Source: Alicyclobacillus shizuokensis NBRC 103103 (GTDB taxonomy: Bacteria; Bacillota; Bacilli; Alicyclobacillales; Alicyclobacillaceae). From it: a stretch of DNA of 63,420 nucleotides. Position 1 is the first letter of the stretch. Each line of letters begins with the position of its first letter. Under the pieces are notes generated by a model. The model was not told the origin of the DNA, searched no databases, and saw only the letters and a program-made list of their open reading frames with translations. The stretch covers positions 1-63,420 of the forward strand of contig NZ_BCQV01000027.1 of NCBI RefSeq assembly GCF_001552255.1, read 5' to 3'. The position numbers and the translations under genes are program-made. Positions 7,822 through 15,939 of the stretch are shown piece by piece.

Positions 7822-8553
7822 GTGCGCGACGCCAAACGATTCCTGGCCATCAGCAGTATTATCGCCCTGTTCATGGCCGTTTTGTTCGCGGCCTCAGGAG
7901 AATTCAAGGCGTTTGCGGCGGAAAAGCCGAGCGCCATTTACAAAGTGGACACCGACCAGAAGGTGGTGGCGCTGACCTTCGACATCTCGTGGGGAGAGAA
8001 AGTCCCCGAGCCCGTCCTGGACCTGCTGCAACGGGAGAAAGTTAACAAAGCGACCTTCTTTCTGAGCGGCCCGTGGACCCAACGGCACCCGAAGATAGCC
8101 AAACGGATCCACGATATGGGTTATGAGATTGGCAACCACGGCCACCTCCACAAGGACTTCTCCAACTACCCGGACAGCTGGATCCGCCAGCAGGTGGCGT
8201 TGTCGGAAAAAGCGATCTACCAAGCCACCGGAGTCAAGACGCGTCTCATCCGCACCCCGAACGGGGACTTCAACCCGCGCGTTATCCAGTGCCTCAACAG
8301 CATGGGCTACACGGTCATCCAGTGGAACACCGATTCGTTGGACTGGAAGAACCCGGGTGTACAAGCCATCACCCAGCGGGTATTGACGCGCGCGGTACCG
8401 GGCGACATCATCCTCATGCACGCCAGTGATTCGTCCAAACAAATCGTGCAGGCGCTGCCTCAGATTATATCGGGGCTGCGGGCCAAAGGCTACCGGTTTG
8501 TCACGGTGTCGGAGCTGCTGGCCCAGGCCAAGGTGCAGTCAAAGGTCGAATGA
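7822..8553 (+). CDS. pdaB: Sporulation polysaccharide deacetylase PdaB
   Basis: A 243-residue NodB-type deacetylase with one N-terminal hydrophobic segment (signal or anchor, about residues 7-27). The catalytic motifs are present: TFDISWG (motif 1, where family members with a changed Asp-Asp pair occur), GNHGHLH (motif 2, the metal histidines), RTPNGDFN (motif 3), WNTDSLDWKNPG (motif 4) and ILMHASD (motif 5). PdaB is needed to keep spores dormant in Bacillus. I chose GTG at 7822 because GGGAGGG lies 8 bases upstream; longer in-frame starts have no Shine-Dalgarno. It converges on kbaA. Motif 1 reads D-I rather than D-D, so activity should be tested rather than assumed. Confidence 0.9.
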   Translation: MRDAKRFLAISSIIALFMAVLFAASGEFKAFAAEKPSAIYKVDTDQKVVALTFDISWGEKVPEPVLDLLQREKVNKATFFLSGPWTQRHPKIAKRIHDMGYEIGNHGHLHKDFSNYPDSWIRQQVALSEKAIYQATGVKTRLIRTPNGDFNPRVIQCLNSMGYTVIQWNTDSLDWKNPGVQAITQRVLTRAVPGDIILMHASDSSKQIVQALPQIISGLRAKGYRFVTVSELLAQAKVQSKVE

Positions 8554-8580
8554 CAATTGGTGGTGCGGAGGATGGGGACC

Positions 8581-8634
8581 ATGCGGCGGGCTGTGGGCAT
8601 CAGCGGGGCGCGGAAGGCCCCACACCCGCCGCAT
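8581..8634. repeat. Long inverted repeat at the pdaB-kbaA convergence
   Basis: ATGCGGCGGGCTGTGGG (8581-8597) pairs with the opposite arm ending at 8634 with one bulged base, around a loop of about 21 bases. It covers the kbaA stop codon and lies 27 bases after the pdaB stop. No T run follows on either strand, so a barrier to convergent transcription or an RNA-stabilising 3' end is more likely than a classical terminator. Confidence 0.5.
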
Positions 8635-9262
8635 CAATTCCGCCGCGGTCGCCCCGGCTCCGTTCCTGGGCTTGGCCCGTGGTGGGTTCACGTGGAGGCG
8701 CCGGCGTCAGGAGCCGGCCAAAGATCAGAATCATGTACACGTTGCAGGCCATCATCACCATCCCGGTCTGATTGACAATCGCCGCGCCGGCCTGGGACTT
8801 GATGACCAACAACCAATCGACAATCGTGAAGACGTACAGGTAAAACACGGTCGGCACAAAGCTCCCCGGACCGGACAACCGTCGTTTCGCCCAGCCACCG
8901 GCGATACTCACCGCGAGCGGCCACAATGCCTGCGTGAGGTAGGTCCCGTAGGGAACGGGCAAGTGCGGATGGGCGAGTACCTCCAGCCGATACCGGTACC
9001 ATACCATGTCAAACACCACCAACAACAGGATGAGGCCCTGCGCCCATCGCCACACGCGCCATGGCAGACTGATGCGGGCGACGAAGTTGAGCGTCAGGAA
9101 CGCCCAGAATCCCATGAGACTGGTCGTCGCCAAGAACGCGCCTTCGGTCAGCCCCCGATACCAGGTAACATCCACCATCCCAGCGACCGCGCTGACCAAG
9201 CCGGAGACAGCTCCCACCAAGACGGTGCTGGCCACCAAAAAGGTGAGTTGATTGAGTCTCAT
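8600..9262 (-). CDS. kbaA: KinB-signalling pathway activator KbaA
   Basis: A 220-residue integral membrane protein with about six hydrophobic helices (first at roughly residues 5-28) and a hydrophilic Pro/Gly/Arg-rich tail. Conserved family pieces include FVARISLPWRVWR, VPYGTYLTQALWPL and the helix with FTIVDWLLVIKSQ. In Bacillus subtilis KbaA activates the KinB branch of the sporulation phosphorelay. ATG 9262 has GGAGGG 8 bases upstream. The neighbours gerD (divergent) and pdaB (convergent) are those found in Bacillus, which supports the call. The low-complexity tail overlaps the inverted repeat at 8581-8634. Confidence 0.85.
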   Translation of the reverse strand: MRLNQLTFLVASTVLVGAVSGLVSAVAGMVDVTWYRGLTEGAFLATTSLMGFWAFLTLNFVARISLPWRVWRWAQGLILLLVVFDMVWYRYRLEVLAHPHLPVPYGTYLTQALWPLAVSIAGGWAKRRLSGPGSFVPTVFYLYVFTIVDWLLVIKSQAGAAIVNQTGMVMMACNVYMILIFGRLLTPAPPREPTTGQAQERSRGDRGGIDAAGVGPSAPR

Positions 9263-9286
9263 GCGTCCGTCCCTCCGTTTGCCCCC

Positions 9287-9315
9287 ATGATACCGCAAGC
9301 CCAGGCACTCAACAA
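9287..9315 (-). promoter_or_regulatory. SigA-like promoter for kbaA
   Basis: TTGTTG (9315-9310) and TATCAT (9292-9287) on the minus strand are spaced by 17 bases, and the start would lie about 20 bases before the kbaA ATG. The divergent gerD promoter begins 33 bases away. Confidence 0.5.
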
Positions 9316-9347
9316 TCAATTCCAATGATTCGGTCGCCTCTGGCAAA

Positions 9348-9378
9348 AGTATAAGCGCCACCCTGCGTCGGCATACTA
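9348..9378 (+). promoter_or_regulatory. SigG-type (forespore) promoter for gerD
   Basis: AGTATA (9348-9353), 18 bases, then CATACTA (9372-9378), a full match to the SigG -10 box. The gerD start is 48 bases on. gerD is a SigG gene in Bacillus subtilis, so sequence and known biology agree. Confidence 0.7.
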
Positions 9379-9426
9379 GCGGCGAGAAGCGGTGCGACGC
9401 CCACGAGGCAAGGGGGTGTGTAGCCC

Positions 9427-10107
9427 ATGAAACGGACAGCGATGGTCGGAACACTCGCCCTGCTGGCCGCCATCGGGGCCGGATGCGGATCGAACACGGG
9501 CGCTCAGGCAGAGGTGTCAGGAGCCGGCGGCGGTGGCGATCAGGACTATGGGACGACCAAACAGATGGTGGTGGACATCCTGCACTCCAATGAAGGACGC
9601 GAGGCCATCACCCAAGCCCTGCAGAACCCACAGACCAGACAGCAGCTGGCGGTGTCCGACACCGATATCCGACAGGCCCTTGAAAAGCAACTGGCAAGCA
9701 AGCAGAACCAGTCGTTTTTGGCCCAACAGGCCAAGGACCCTAAATTTGCGGCGGCGCTCGCCCAGGCCGCCAAGCCGGAATTGGTGGCCATCAACAAGCA
9801 GCTCATGAAGGATCCGGAATATCAAAAAGACATGCTGGTGCTGCTCAAGTCGCCCGAGTTCACCAACCATCTGCAAAGCCTGCTGCAGACCCCGCAGTTT
9901 CGCGGGCAGATCATGAAAATCATGTCGGACGCACTGCAGACGCCGAGTTTCCGCATGCAGTTTGAGCAGTCCCTGAAATCGGCCGTGGCCGACCAGATAC
10001 AGCAGGCTGGGAAACAGCAGGGCGGTCAATCGGGCGGCCAAACTGGCGGACAGGGAAGCCAGGGAGGAGGCCAAGGAGGACAGAGTGGCGGTGGAGACAT
10101 GACCTAA
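9427..10107 (+). CDS. gerD: Spore germination lipoprotein GerD
   Basis: GerD is an inner-spore-membrane lipoprotein that clusters germinant receptors into the germinosome. The 226 residues start with a lipoprotein signal (MKRTAMVGTLALLAAIGAGC, lipidated Cys 20) followed by a Gly-rich linker. A helical core of about residues 45-195 has repeated D/T-P-x-F type turns (KDPKFAAAL, KSPEFTNHL, TPQFRGQI, TPSFRMQF). The tail is rich in Gly, Gln and Ser with GGQ repeats. A forespore promoter lies upstream. The gene is opposite to kbaA and mrp, as in Bacillus. The low-complexity tail is likely disordered and variable in length. Confidence 0.92.
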   Translation: MKRTAMVGTLALLAAIGAGCGSNTGAQAEVSGAGGGGDQDYGTTKQMVVDILHSNEGREAITQALQNPQTRQQLAVSDTDIRQALEKQLASKQNQSFLAQQAKDPKFAAALAQAAKPELVAINKQLMKDPEYQKDMLVLLKSPEFTNHLQSLLQTPQFRGQIMKIMSDALQTPSFRMQFEQSLKSAVADQIQQAGKQQGGQSGGQTGGQGSQGGGQGGQSGGGDMT

Positions 10108-10140
10108 TCGGCCCCGGGCAACGCCTTCGTACGTGCAAGA

Positions 10141-10159
10141 CCCCGCTCTGAGTGCGGGG
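10141..10159. terminator. Hairpin between convergent gerD and mrp
   Basis: CCCCGC (10141-10146) and GCGGGG (10154-10159) frame a 7-base loop between the two convergent stop codons. On the plus strand CCTTGTGGTCT follows, on the minus strand TCTTGC, so the U tracts are weak both ways. It is probably a shared bidirectional terminator. Confidence 0.5.
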
Positions 10160-10202
10160 CCTTGTGGTCTAATCCGGCATGGTTGCCGCTGATGTCTTCA
10201 GT

Positions 10203-11288
10203 TCAGCGCGCCACGGCATTGTGCGAGGGCAGCGCCAGACGGGCCAGGACCTTGTGGGCGCACTCCTCGTACGCTCGCCCCTGCGGGCTATCGGGCGCAA
10301 ACAACGAGGACTCGCCCGGCTCCAGGGCCGCAATGGGGACCTGGGCCAGCACCTTGCTGCGTACCTCCGCAGCCACCTGCTCGCCGCCGCCGCGGCCAAA
10401 CAGGTAGGCCCGCTCACCGCAGCCGGGGCATTCGTACCAAGCCATGTTCTCGACGATCCCGATGACCTCATGCTGCGTCCGCACGGCCATCAGACCGGCC
10501 CGTACGGCAACCGCCGCCGCGTCCGCCTGCGGCGTTGTGACAAGGATCTCCTTGCTCTTTGGCAGCAGCTGATGCACGTCGAGCGCTACATCGCCGGTGC
10601 CAGGTGGCAGGTCCAGCAGCATGACCTCTATCTCACCCCAGTGCACCTCGGCGAAGAAGTTGCGCAGCATCTTCCCCAGCATCGGCCCGCGCCAGACGAC
10701 CGGATTGTTCGCCGGGACGAAAAAGTCCATGGACATGATTTTCACCCCGTCCACCTCTATCGGGATGATCAGGTCGTCGATGACGGTTGGGCGCTGCCCC
10801 TGGACACCGAAGATGCGGGGGAGACTGAAACCGTAGATATCCGCGTCGATGACGCCAACTTTCAGCCCCGCCGCCGCCAGGGCTCTGGCCAAATTGGCCG
10901 TGACGGTGGACTTTCCGACGCCCCCTTTGCCGGACGCCACGGCGATGAATTCCACCCCGGCATCCGGTTTCAGCAATGCCGGCATCTTCTGTTCGCCCGT
11001 CTGGGGACCTCGCAACTTGGCGGCGAAGGCGGTCCGTTCCTCATCGGTCATGGTGCCGAGCTTCACCTCGACACTCTGAACCCCCTCAAGCGCCAACAGC
11101 TTCTCCCGAACCGCCTGCTCGATGGTGGTTTGCAGCGGACATCCGCCGATGGTCAGGGCAATCTCCACACTCACGTGCGATCCCTGAATGTCAATACGGC
11201 GCACCATCTCCAATTCGACGATGCTTTTATGGATTTCCGGGTCTTCGACGTCCCGGAGCGCGTCACGTATGCTCTGTGCATCGACCAT
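10203..11288 (-). CDS. Mrp/ApbC-type Fe-S carrier ATPase (SalA family)
   Basis: The 361-residue protein combines an N-terminal MIP18/DUF59 domain (about residues 1-90, with TIGGCPL) and a ParA/Mrp-type P-loop ATPase (ASGKGGVGKST near 120, DADIYG, LDLPPGTGD). A CPGC pair near residue 285 would hold a bridging Fe-S cluster in the dimer. Mrp proteins deliver Fe-S clusters; the Bacillus subtilis homologue at this locus, SalA, also represses scoC indirectly. ATG 11288 has GAGGGGG 7 bases upstream. It follows the orphan membrane gene at 11330 with a 41-bp gap and ends against gerD. Whether it acts as a Fe-S carrier or a regulator cannot be decided from sequence. Confidence 0.9.
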   Translation of the reverse strand: MVDAQSIRDALRDVEDPEIHKSIVELEMVRRIDIQGSHVSVEIALTIGGCPLQTTIEQAVREKLLALEGVQSVEVKLGTMTDEERTAFAAKLRGPQTGEQKMPALLKPDAGVEFIAVASGKGGVGKSTVTANLARALAAAGLKVGVIDADIYGFSLPRIFGVQGQRPTVIDDLIIPIEVDGVKIMSMDFFVPANNPVVWRGPMLGKMLRNFFAEVHWGEIEVMLLDLPPGTGDVALDVHQLLPKSKEILVTTPQADAAAVAVRAGLMAVRTQHEVIGIVENMAWYECPGCGERAYLFGRGGGEQVAAEVRSKVLAQVPIAALEPGESSLFAPDSPQGRAYEECAHKVLARLALPSHNAVAR

Positions 11289-11329
11289 CGGTCTACCCCC
11301 TCTATGGCAAGGGATGTGTTCTCCCTCTT

Positions 11330-11785
11330 CTAGTGTACACCAGGGAGCGGGAAAGCGTCGAATTCGTGTCGGATGTTCCCGTCGGGGTCCTGCCAGTACA
11401 GCACAATTTGCAGCGGTGGACGTTTGGGACCGACGAACCAAGCGCAGGCGCCGGATGGCAGCGTGTAGGGCGGCTGGGCGAGAGGATTCGTCAACAGGGA
11501 GGGGGCCGTCTGCCCACGCGCGGTGATGGCGAGGATGGGCAAGGAATCGCCGGCCAGGCTTTGCAGGCGGACGTGGTGGAGCGTTTGGTGAGACTCGTTC
11601 TGCAGGCGATAGACCGGACGGCCGTGCCAGTCCCGGTCGGTCACGAAGAGCCGGCCGACGGTGGAGTGCGGCTTGCTCTGCACCGCCTCGGCCGGCTGGC
11701 GGCGCCAACTGGCGAGCATCGACAAACACAGCCAGACGGCGAGAACCACCAGGCAGGCAACCCCCAGCATGCGCCCACGTGTCAA
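11330..11785 (-). CDS. Unrecognised single-span membrane protein between cwlD and mrp
   Basis: I do not recognise this 151-residue protein. It has one N-terminal membrane helix (about residues 6-26, GVACLVVLAVWLCLSML), a short basic stretch and a soluble domain of about 115 residues predicted to face outside. That domain has YRLQNESHQTLHHVRLQSL and VLYWQDPDGNIRHEF, which look like beta-sandwich strands. I chose TTG at 11785 because GGGAGGG lies 6 bases upstream. It starts 19 bp after the cwlD stop and ends 41 bp before mrp, so it is probably cotranscribed with cwlD and could be made in sporulation. Base use resembles the neighbours. Confidence 0.65.
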   Translation of the reverse strand: MTRGRMLGVACLVVLAVWLCLSMLASWRRQPAEAVQSKPHSTVGRLFVTDRDWHGRPVYRLQNESHQTLHHVRLQSLAGDSLPILAITARGQTAPSLLTNPLAQPPYTLPSGACAWFVGPKRPPLQIVLYWQDPDGNIRHEFDAFPLPGVH

Positions 11786-11803
11786 CCCAAACCCTCCCAA
11801 TCC

Positions 11804-12541
11804 TCAATCGTCAGGCGTTTCCACCGGGGGGACGCCTTCCCCACCCAGGTAACGGATGACAGACAGATACAGCGCCAACGCCACCCGATCCTGATAGGCC
11901 GGTGTCTGCAGCTGGCTCGCTTCGTATGGATGGGACAAGAAACCCACCTCGGCCAGCGCCGTGGCCCCGGGCACCCGGCGAAGGATGTAGAGGGTGTCGT
12001 TGGCCTTCGGATCGCGCTTGGTGGGCAGGAGTGTCTCTCGGAACGTATTCTGCATCACTGTGGCCAGCCGTTCCCCCTCCGCGTTGCCGCGGTGATAAAG
12101 CGTGGTGGCGCCCGACCACTTGGGTGACGGGACGGCGTCGCAGTGGATGACCAGGCACACATCCGGATGGTGACGGCGGATGAACCGGACCCGTTCCCGC
12201 AGGTCTCCCTGATGTCGGTTCCGAGCGGCCCTGTCCGCGTCCGTGGCCAAGTCGGTGTCCTCGGTGCGAGTGAGGTAAACGCGGGCGCCAGCCCGCTCGA
12301 ACCAAACCGCTGTGCGCTTGGCGATAGCCAAGGTAATGGTCTTCTCCCAGACGCCGTTGGCCCCGCGGGCACCGCCATCCGGACCGCCGTGGCCGGCGTC
12401 GATCACGATAACGCGCCCGATCAGGTTGGGCTCGGCATCGGACGCCTCAGCAACTGGATGGAAGAATGCAGCCAACAGCCCAAAGCTGCAGGCAGCGGCA
12501 ACGCAGCTCAGCCGCCAGCGGCGAGTGGCTCTCATCTTCAC
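11804..12541 (-). CDS. cwlD: Germination-specific N-acetylmuramoyl-L-alanine amidase CwlD
   Basis: CwlD removes the peptide from muramic acid during cortex synthesis, the first step to muramic-delta-lactam, which cortex-lytic enzymes recognise at germination. The protein of about 245 residues has an N-terminal signal or anchor helix and an Amidase_3 domain with IDAGHGGPDGGA (zinc His), a Glu in the VWEKT region, VIHCDA (zinc His) and ALAEVGFLSHP (catalytic Glu). GTG at 12541 is favoured by a GGAGGGGAGG run; ATG 12535 is also possible. A sporulation-like -10 box and the ribosomal operon terminator lie just upstream, so it appears transcribed apart from rpsI. Confidence 0.9.
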   Translation of the reverse strand: MKMRATRRWRLSCVAAACSFGLLAAFFHPVAEASDAEPNLIGRVIVIDAGHGGPDGGARGANGVWEKTITLAIAKRTAVWFERAGARVYLTRTEDTDLATDADRAARNRHQGDLRERVRFIRRHHPDVCLVIHCDAVPSPKWSGATTLYHRGNAEGERLATVMQNTFRETLLPTKRDPKANDTLYILRRVPGATALAEVGFLSHPYEASQLQTPAYQDRVALALYLSVIRYLGGEGVPPVETPDD

Positions 12542-12592
12542 GCCGACCTCCCCTCCAGGCGCCTTGCGCCCGGAACAGTACTCGTCCCGTAC

Positions 12593-12600
12593 AGTGTATG
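12593..12600 (-). promoter_or_regulatory. Candidate SigE/SigG -10 box for cwlD
   Basis: The minus strand has CATACACT, with TCATGAA 13 bases further upstream as a possible -35, just after the ribosomal terminator. It is identical to the octamer before pdaB. cwlD is under mother-cell and forespore sigma factors in Bacillus subtilis. Confidence 0.5.
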
Positions 12601-12619
12601 CAACCTGGCCCAATTCATG

Positions 12620-12648
12620 AAAAAAGGCACCCGCTTCCGGGGTGCCTT
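12620..12648 (-). terminator. Terminator of the rplM-rpsI unit
   Basis: AAGGCACCC and GGGTGCCTT form a 9-bp stem with a 7-base loop, followed by a run of T on the minus strand (12625-12620). It lies 57 bases past the rpsI stop and isolates cwlD from ribosomal transcription. Confidence 0.88.
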
Positions 12649-12705
12649 GGGACCTGCCTGCCGGACCGGGGGCCAAGCAATGGACGAGCCCGTATGAAAG
12701 CTGGC

Positions 12706-13098
12706 CTAGCGCTTCGAGAATTGAGGCGCGCGCCGGGCCGCCTTGAGGCCGTATTTCTTCCGTTCTTTCATGCGCGCATCGCGGGTCAAAAGGCCGGCCT
12801 TCTTCAGCGTCGGCCGCAGATCTGGATTCACCTGCAACAAGGCGCGGGCAATGCCGTGGCGGACCGCGCCCGCCTGACCTGAAATGCCGCCGCCGTAGAC
12901 GTTCACGTGTACATCGTAACGGCCGAGCGTCTCGGTCAACAACAGCGGCTGCTTCACGATCAGCCGAAGCGTCTCCAGCGGGAAGTATTCGTTCATGTCA
13001 CGGTGGTTGACCACAAATTTACCATCGCCCGGCAGGAGCCGCACGCGCGCCACCGAGTGCTTGCGCCGGCCCGTGCCGAGATACTGGACTTGTGCCAT
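12706..13098 (-). CDS. rpsI: 30S ribosomal protein S9
   Basis: S9 binds the head of the 30S subunit, and its C-terminal tail reaches the P-site tRNA. The 130-residue protein begins [20 protein letters not shown], has [19 protein letters not shown] in the middle, and ends with the expected RAPQFSKR tail in which the last Arg contacts the anticodon loop. It follows rplM by 23 bp and forms a two-gene unit ending at the terminator at 12620-12648. Confidence 0.98.
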   Translation of the reverse strand: MAQVQYLGTGRRKHSVARVRLLPGDGKFVVNHRDMNEYFPLETLRLIVKQPLLLTETLGRYDVHVNVYGGGISGQAGAVRHGIARALLQVNPDLRPTLKKAGLLTRDARMKERKKYGLKAARRAPQFSKR

Positions 13099-13121
13099 AG
13101 GTCAGAATCCCTCCTCCGTCG

Positions 13122-13562
13122 TTATTTGCCCGCAGGCTCCCAGGGAATGGGCTGCTGCGCCTGATGCGGGTGGTCCGGTCCCACGTACAGCTTCAGCTTG
13201 GTAAACTGCTTGCGGCCCAAAGAATTGTGCGGCAACATCCCGCGCACCGCGCTCTCCAGGATGCGTTCCGGATGCGTGTGCAGCATATCGATGGCGCGCG
13301 TCTCCTTCAGTCCGCCGGGATACCCGGAGTGACGGCGGTACAACTTCTTTTGCCATTTATGGCCAGTAAAGACCACCTTCTCCACGTTGGTGACAATCAC
13401 AAAGTCACCCGTGTCCACATGCGGTGTAAACTCCGGTTTATGTTTTCCGCGCAGAATGCGCGCGATCTCCGTGGCCAAACGCCCCACGCGCCAGCCGGTA
13501 GCGTCAATCACGTACCACTTGCGCTCCACGGCGTTCGGCTTCGCCATGTACGTCGTTCGCAT
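13122..13562 (-). CDS. rplM: 50S ribosomal protein L13
   Basis: L13 is an early-assembly protein of the 50S subunit. ATG 13562 with GGAGGG 6 bases upstream gives 146 residues, the family length. It starts [20 protein letters not shown] and contains [28 protein letters not shown] split across the usual positions, and [11 protein letters not shown]. It is the first gene of the rplM-rpsI unit, behind its own promoter and an L13-leader-like RNA, so autoregulation by L13 is likely. Confidence 0.98.
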   Translation of the reverse strand: MRTTYMAKPNAVERKWYVIDATGWRVGRLATEIARILRGKHKPEFTPHVDTGDFVIVTNVEKVVFTGHKWQKKLYRRHSGYPGGLKETRAIDMLHTHPERILESAVRGMLPHNSLGRKQFTKLKLYVGPDHPHQAQQPIPWEPAGK

Positions 13563-13579
13563 GCCAGTCCCTCCCGATT

Positions 13580-13719
13580 GCGTCGCAACCGCCGCGCCGG
13601 TGCGCGCAGCGGATCGACTCCTCGCGCAAACCATAACCGCGTACCCATCGTGTGTGCGATGATAGACAACCGATTCATCTTTCCTCACTGTAACGGGGGG
13701 CAGTGGGTAAAAGACACTG
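13580..13719 (-). ncRNA. L13-leader-like regulatory RNA
   Basis: From the predicted start near 13719 the transcript holds CAGTG-TCTTTTACC-CACTG, an A/G-rich stretch, CATCG-CACACA-CGATG, and TTATGGTTTGCGCGAGGAG before the rplM Shine-Dalgarno. Position and motif order resemble the Firmicutes L13 leader upstream of rplM. I recall the family pattern but cannot run its covariance model, so limits are approximate. Confidence 0.6.
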
Positions 13720-13725
13720 AAGTCT

Positions 13726-13754
13726 ACTTTAGGATAATTTCGGGTGCGCGTCAA
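13726..13754 (-). promoter_or_regulatory. SigA-type promoter for rplM-rpsI
   Basis: TTGACG (13754-13749) and TAAAGT (13731-13726) are spaced by 17 bases and overlap the last codons and stop of truA. Confidence 0.65.
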
Positions 13755-14496
13755 GGGCGTATTCGACTCGCCACAGAGTCAGGCCGTGGGGAGGCGCCGT
13801 CTGCCCCGCCCGCTGCCGGTCTCGCGCCGCTAGGATGGACGGGATGTCCTGCGGGCTCAGCCGTCCTTGACCGACGTCCACCAGCGTGCCCACGATGATG
13901 CGCACCATGTACTGCAGGAATCCGTTTCCTCGGCAGTAGATGTCCAGGTAGCTGCCGCGCACGACAAAGTCGATAGCGCGCAGGGTCCGTCGTTTGTCCT
14001 CAATGGGCGTGCCCGCGGCACAGAAACTGGTGAAGTCGTGCTCACCCAGGAGGTGATGCGCCGCTTCGCGCATCGCCGCCTCGTTCAGTTCCCCAGGCAC
14101 GTGCCACGCATACCGGCGTGTGAAGATATCCTCCTCATCCGCCCGTTGCAGCGTGTAGCGATAGACCTTCCCAGTGGCCGAAAAGCGCGCGTGGAACTCG
14201 TCCGGCACCGAATCGGCGGACACCACCATCAGGTCCCTGGGCAACAGGCGCCCCAGCACCCGCGGATACCGTTCCGCAGGGGGGCCATAGGATTGGGTGA
14301 AGTGGACCACCTGACCGCGCGCGTGCACGCCCGCGTCTGTCCGTCCAGAACCAAAGACTTCCACGGGGCATCCCAAGACCCGTTGCAGCGCCGCCTCCAG
14401 CGTACCCTGCACCGTCCTTAGGTTTCGCTGCCTGGCGAACCCGTGGAAGTCCGTTCCGTCATAAGCGATTACCATGCGAATCTTGGGCATCGGCAT
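13729..14496 (-). CDS. truA: tRNA pseudouridine(38-40) synthase
   Basis: TruA isomerises uridines 38-40 in tRNA anticodon arms. The 255-residue protein has [16 protein letters not shown] near the N-terminus, the catalytic Asp in [11 protein letters not shown] near residue 53, and [19 protein letters not shown] toward the end. It follows rplQ by 38 bp with a weak GGGCGGGG before the start. In Bacillus subtilis three ECF-transporter genes sit between rplQ and truA; here they are missing. Confidence 0.97.
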   Translation of the reverse strand: MPMPKIRMVIAYDGTDFHGFARQRNLRTVQGTLEAALQRVLGCPVEVFGSGRTDAGVHARGQVVHFTQSYGPPAERYPRVLGRLLPRDLMVVSADSVPDEFHARFSATGKVYRYTLQRADEEDIFTRRYAWHVPGELNEAAMREAAHHLLGEHDFTSFCAAGTPIEDKRRTLRAIDFVVRGSYLDIYCRGNGFLQYMVRIIVGTLVDVGQGRLSPQDIPSILAARDRQRAGQTAPPHGLTLWRVEYALDAHPKLS

Positions 14497-14534
14497 CCCC
14501 GCCCAGGCTCATCCGCGGACCGCACACCCCTCCG

Positions 14535-14894
14535 TCACACCAACTCGATGTAAACCATCGGTGCAGCGTCGCCGCGGCGCGGTCCAATCTTCACAATGCG
14601 CGTGTAGCCCCCATTACGCTCGGCAAAGCGAGGCGCGATTTCGTCGAACAGCTTCTGGATAACGTCGCGCTCCTCGTTCTCTGCCCGCTCGCGGCGTACA
14701 AAGGCGGCCACCTGGCGGCGTGCGTGCAGGTCTCCGCGCTTGCCGAGGGTGATCATCTTGTCCGCCAGACGACGGATCTCTTTCGCCTTGGCTTCCGTCG
14801 TCTCAATCCGTCCGTACATCAACAGGTCCGTGACCAAGCTGCGCAAGAGCGCCTTGCGCGCTCCGCTGGGCCGTCCCAACTTGCGATACCCCAC
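14535..14894 (-). CDS. rplQ: 50S ribosomal protein L17
   Basis: The 119-residue protein begins [20 protein letters not shown] and has the family segment [21 protein letters not shown], split at the usual place, and a C-terminus [20 protein letters not shown]17 sits near the peptide exit tunnel. It ends the alpha-operon part of the cluster, 54 bp after rpoA and ahead of truA. Confidence 0.98.
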   Translation of the reverse strand: MGYRKLGRPSGARKALLRSLVTDLLMYGRIETTEAKAKEIRRLADKMITLGKRGDLHARRQVAAFVRRERAENEERDVIQKLFDEIAPRFAERNGGYTRIVKIGPRRGDAAPMVYIELV

Positions 14895-14948
14895 CGTGTT
14901 CGCCTCCTCGTACCCGATATCGTCTCGACGGCATGGGAACTGTGCGCC

Positions 14949-15887
14949 TCAATCCTCCTGGCGCAGGCTCAGCCCCATGGCCGCCAATTTCTCAATCACT
15001 TCTTCCAACGACTTGCGTCCCAGGTTACGGACCTTCATCATCTCGTCCTCGGTCTTGGAGCATAACTCCCCGACGGTATTGATGCCGGCCCGCTTCAAGC
15101 AGTTGTAGGAACGCACCGACAAGTCCAACTCCTCAATCGGGACATCGAGAGACTTGTCAGCCGGCGCGTCTTCGGTCTCCGTCATGAGGTCGGTGTCGCG
15201 TGCCTTGTCCGTCAACCCGACAAACAGAGCCAAGTGGTCGGTCAGGATTTTCGCCCCGATACTCACCGCTTCTTCCGGTGCTACGCTGCCATCCGTCCAG
15301 ACTTCGAGGGTGAGTTTATCGTAGTCGGTGACTTGTCCGACACGGGTGTTCTCCACCGTGAAGTTGACCCGCGTGATCGGCGAGTAGATGGAGTCAATCG
15401 GAATCACGCCGATCTCCTGCTGTTCCTCCTTGTTCCGGTCGGCCGGCACATAGCCACGGCCGCGCCCGGCTCGCAATTCGGCATACAGGTGCGCCCCGTC
15501 CGTCAAGGTGGCGACATGCAGGTCGGGGTTGATAATTTCCACATCGGAATCCCCGCGGATGTCGCCCGCCTTGATCTCGCCAGGGCCTTCGGCGTCAATC
15601 ACCAGCCCTTTTTCCTCGTCGGAATGTATCTTCAGCGAGAGCCGCTTGAGATTCAGGATGATCTGCGTGGTGTCTTCCACCACACCGGGGATGGTCGAAA
15701 ACTCGTGCAATACCCCTTCAATCTTCACCGAACGCACAGCGGCGCCCGGAATGGAAGACAACAGGATACGGCGCAGCGAGTTGCCCAGAGTCGTACCGTA
15801 TCCCCGCTCCAACGGTTCGACAACAAACTTGCCGTACCCATCGGAGCTCTCCACAACCTCAATGTTCGGCTTCTCCATTTCGATCAT
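14949..15887 (-). CDS. rpoA: DNA-directed RNA polymerase subunit alpha
   Basis: Alpha dimerises to start RNA polymerase assembly and contacts upstream DNA and activators. The 312 residues contain the NTD ([28 protein letters not shown] in parts, through about residue 230), an acidic linker, and the CTD with [19 protein letters not shown] and [14 protein letters not shown]. The ATG at 15887 has GGGGGG upstream. It follows rpsD by 52 bp as in the classical alpha operon. Confidence 0.98.
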   Translation of the reverse strand: MIEMEKPNIEVVESSDGYGKFVVEPLERGYGTTLGNSLRRILLSSIPGAAVRSVKIEGVLHEFSTIPGVVEDTTQIILNLKRLSLKIHSDEEKGLVIDAEGPGEIKAGDIRGDSDVEIINPDLHVATLTDGAHLYAELRAGRGRGYVPADRNKEEQQEIGVIPIDSIYSPITRVNFTVENTRVGQVTDYDKLTLEVWTDGSVAPEEAVSIGAKILTDHLALFVGLTDKARDTDLMTETEDAPADKSLDVPIEELDLSVRSYNCLKRAGINTVGELCSKTEDEMMKVRNLGRKSLEEVIEKLAAMGLSLRQED

Positions 15888-15939
15888 CCGTAACCCCCCT
15901 CGCTTTGCCTGGCAGCCTCACCGCTCCCGGTCAAGCCCA

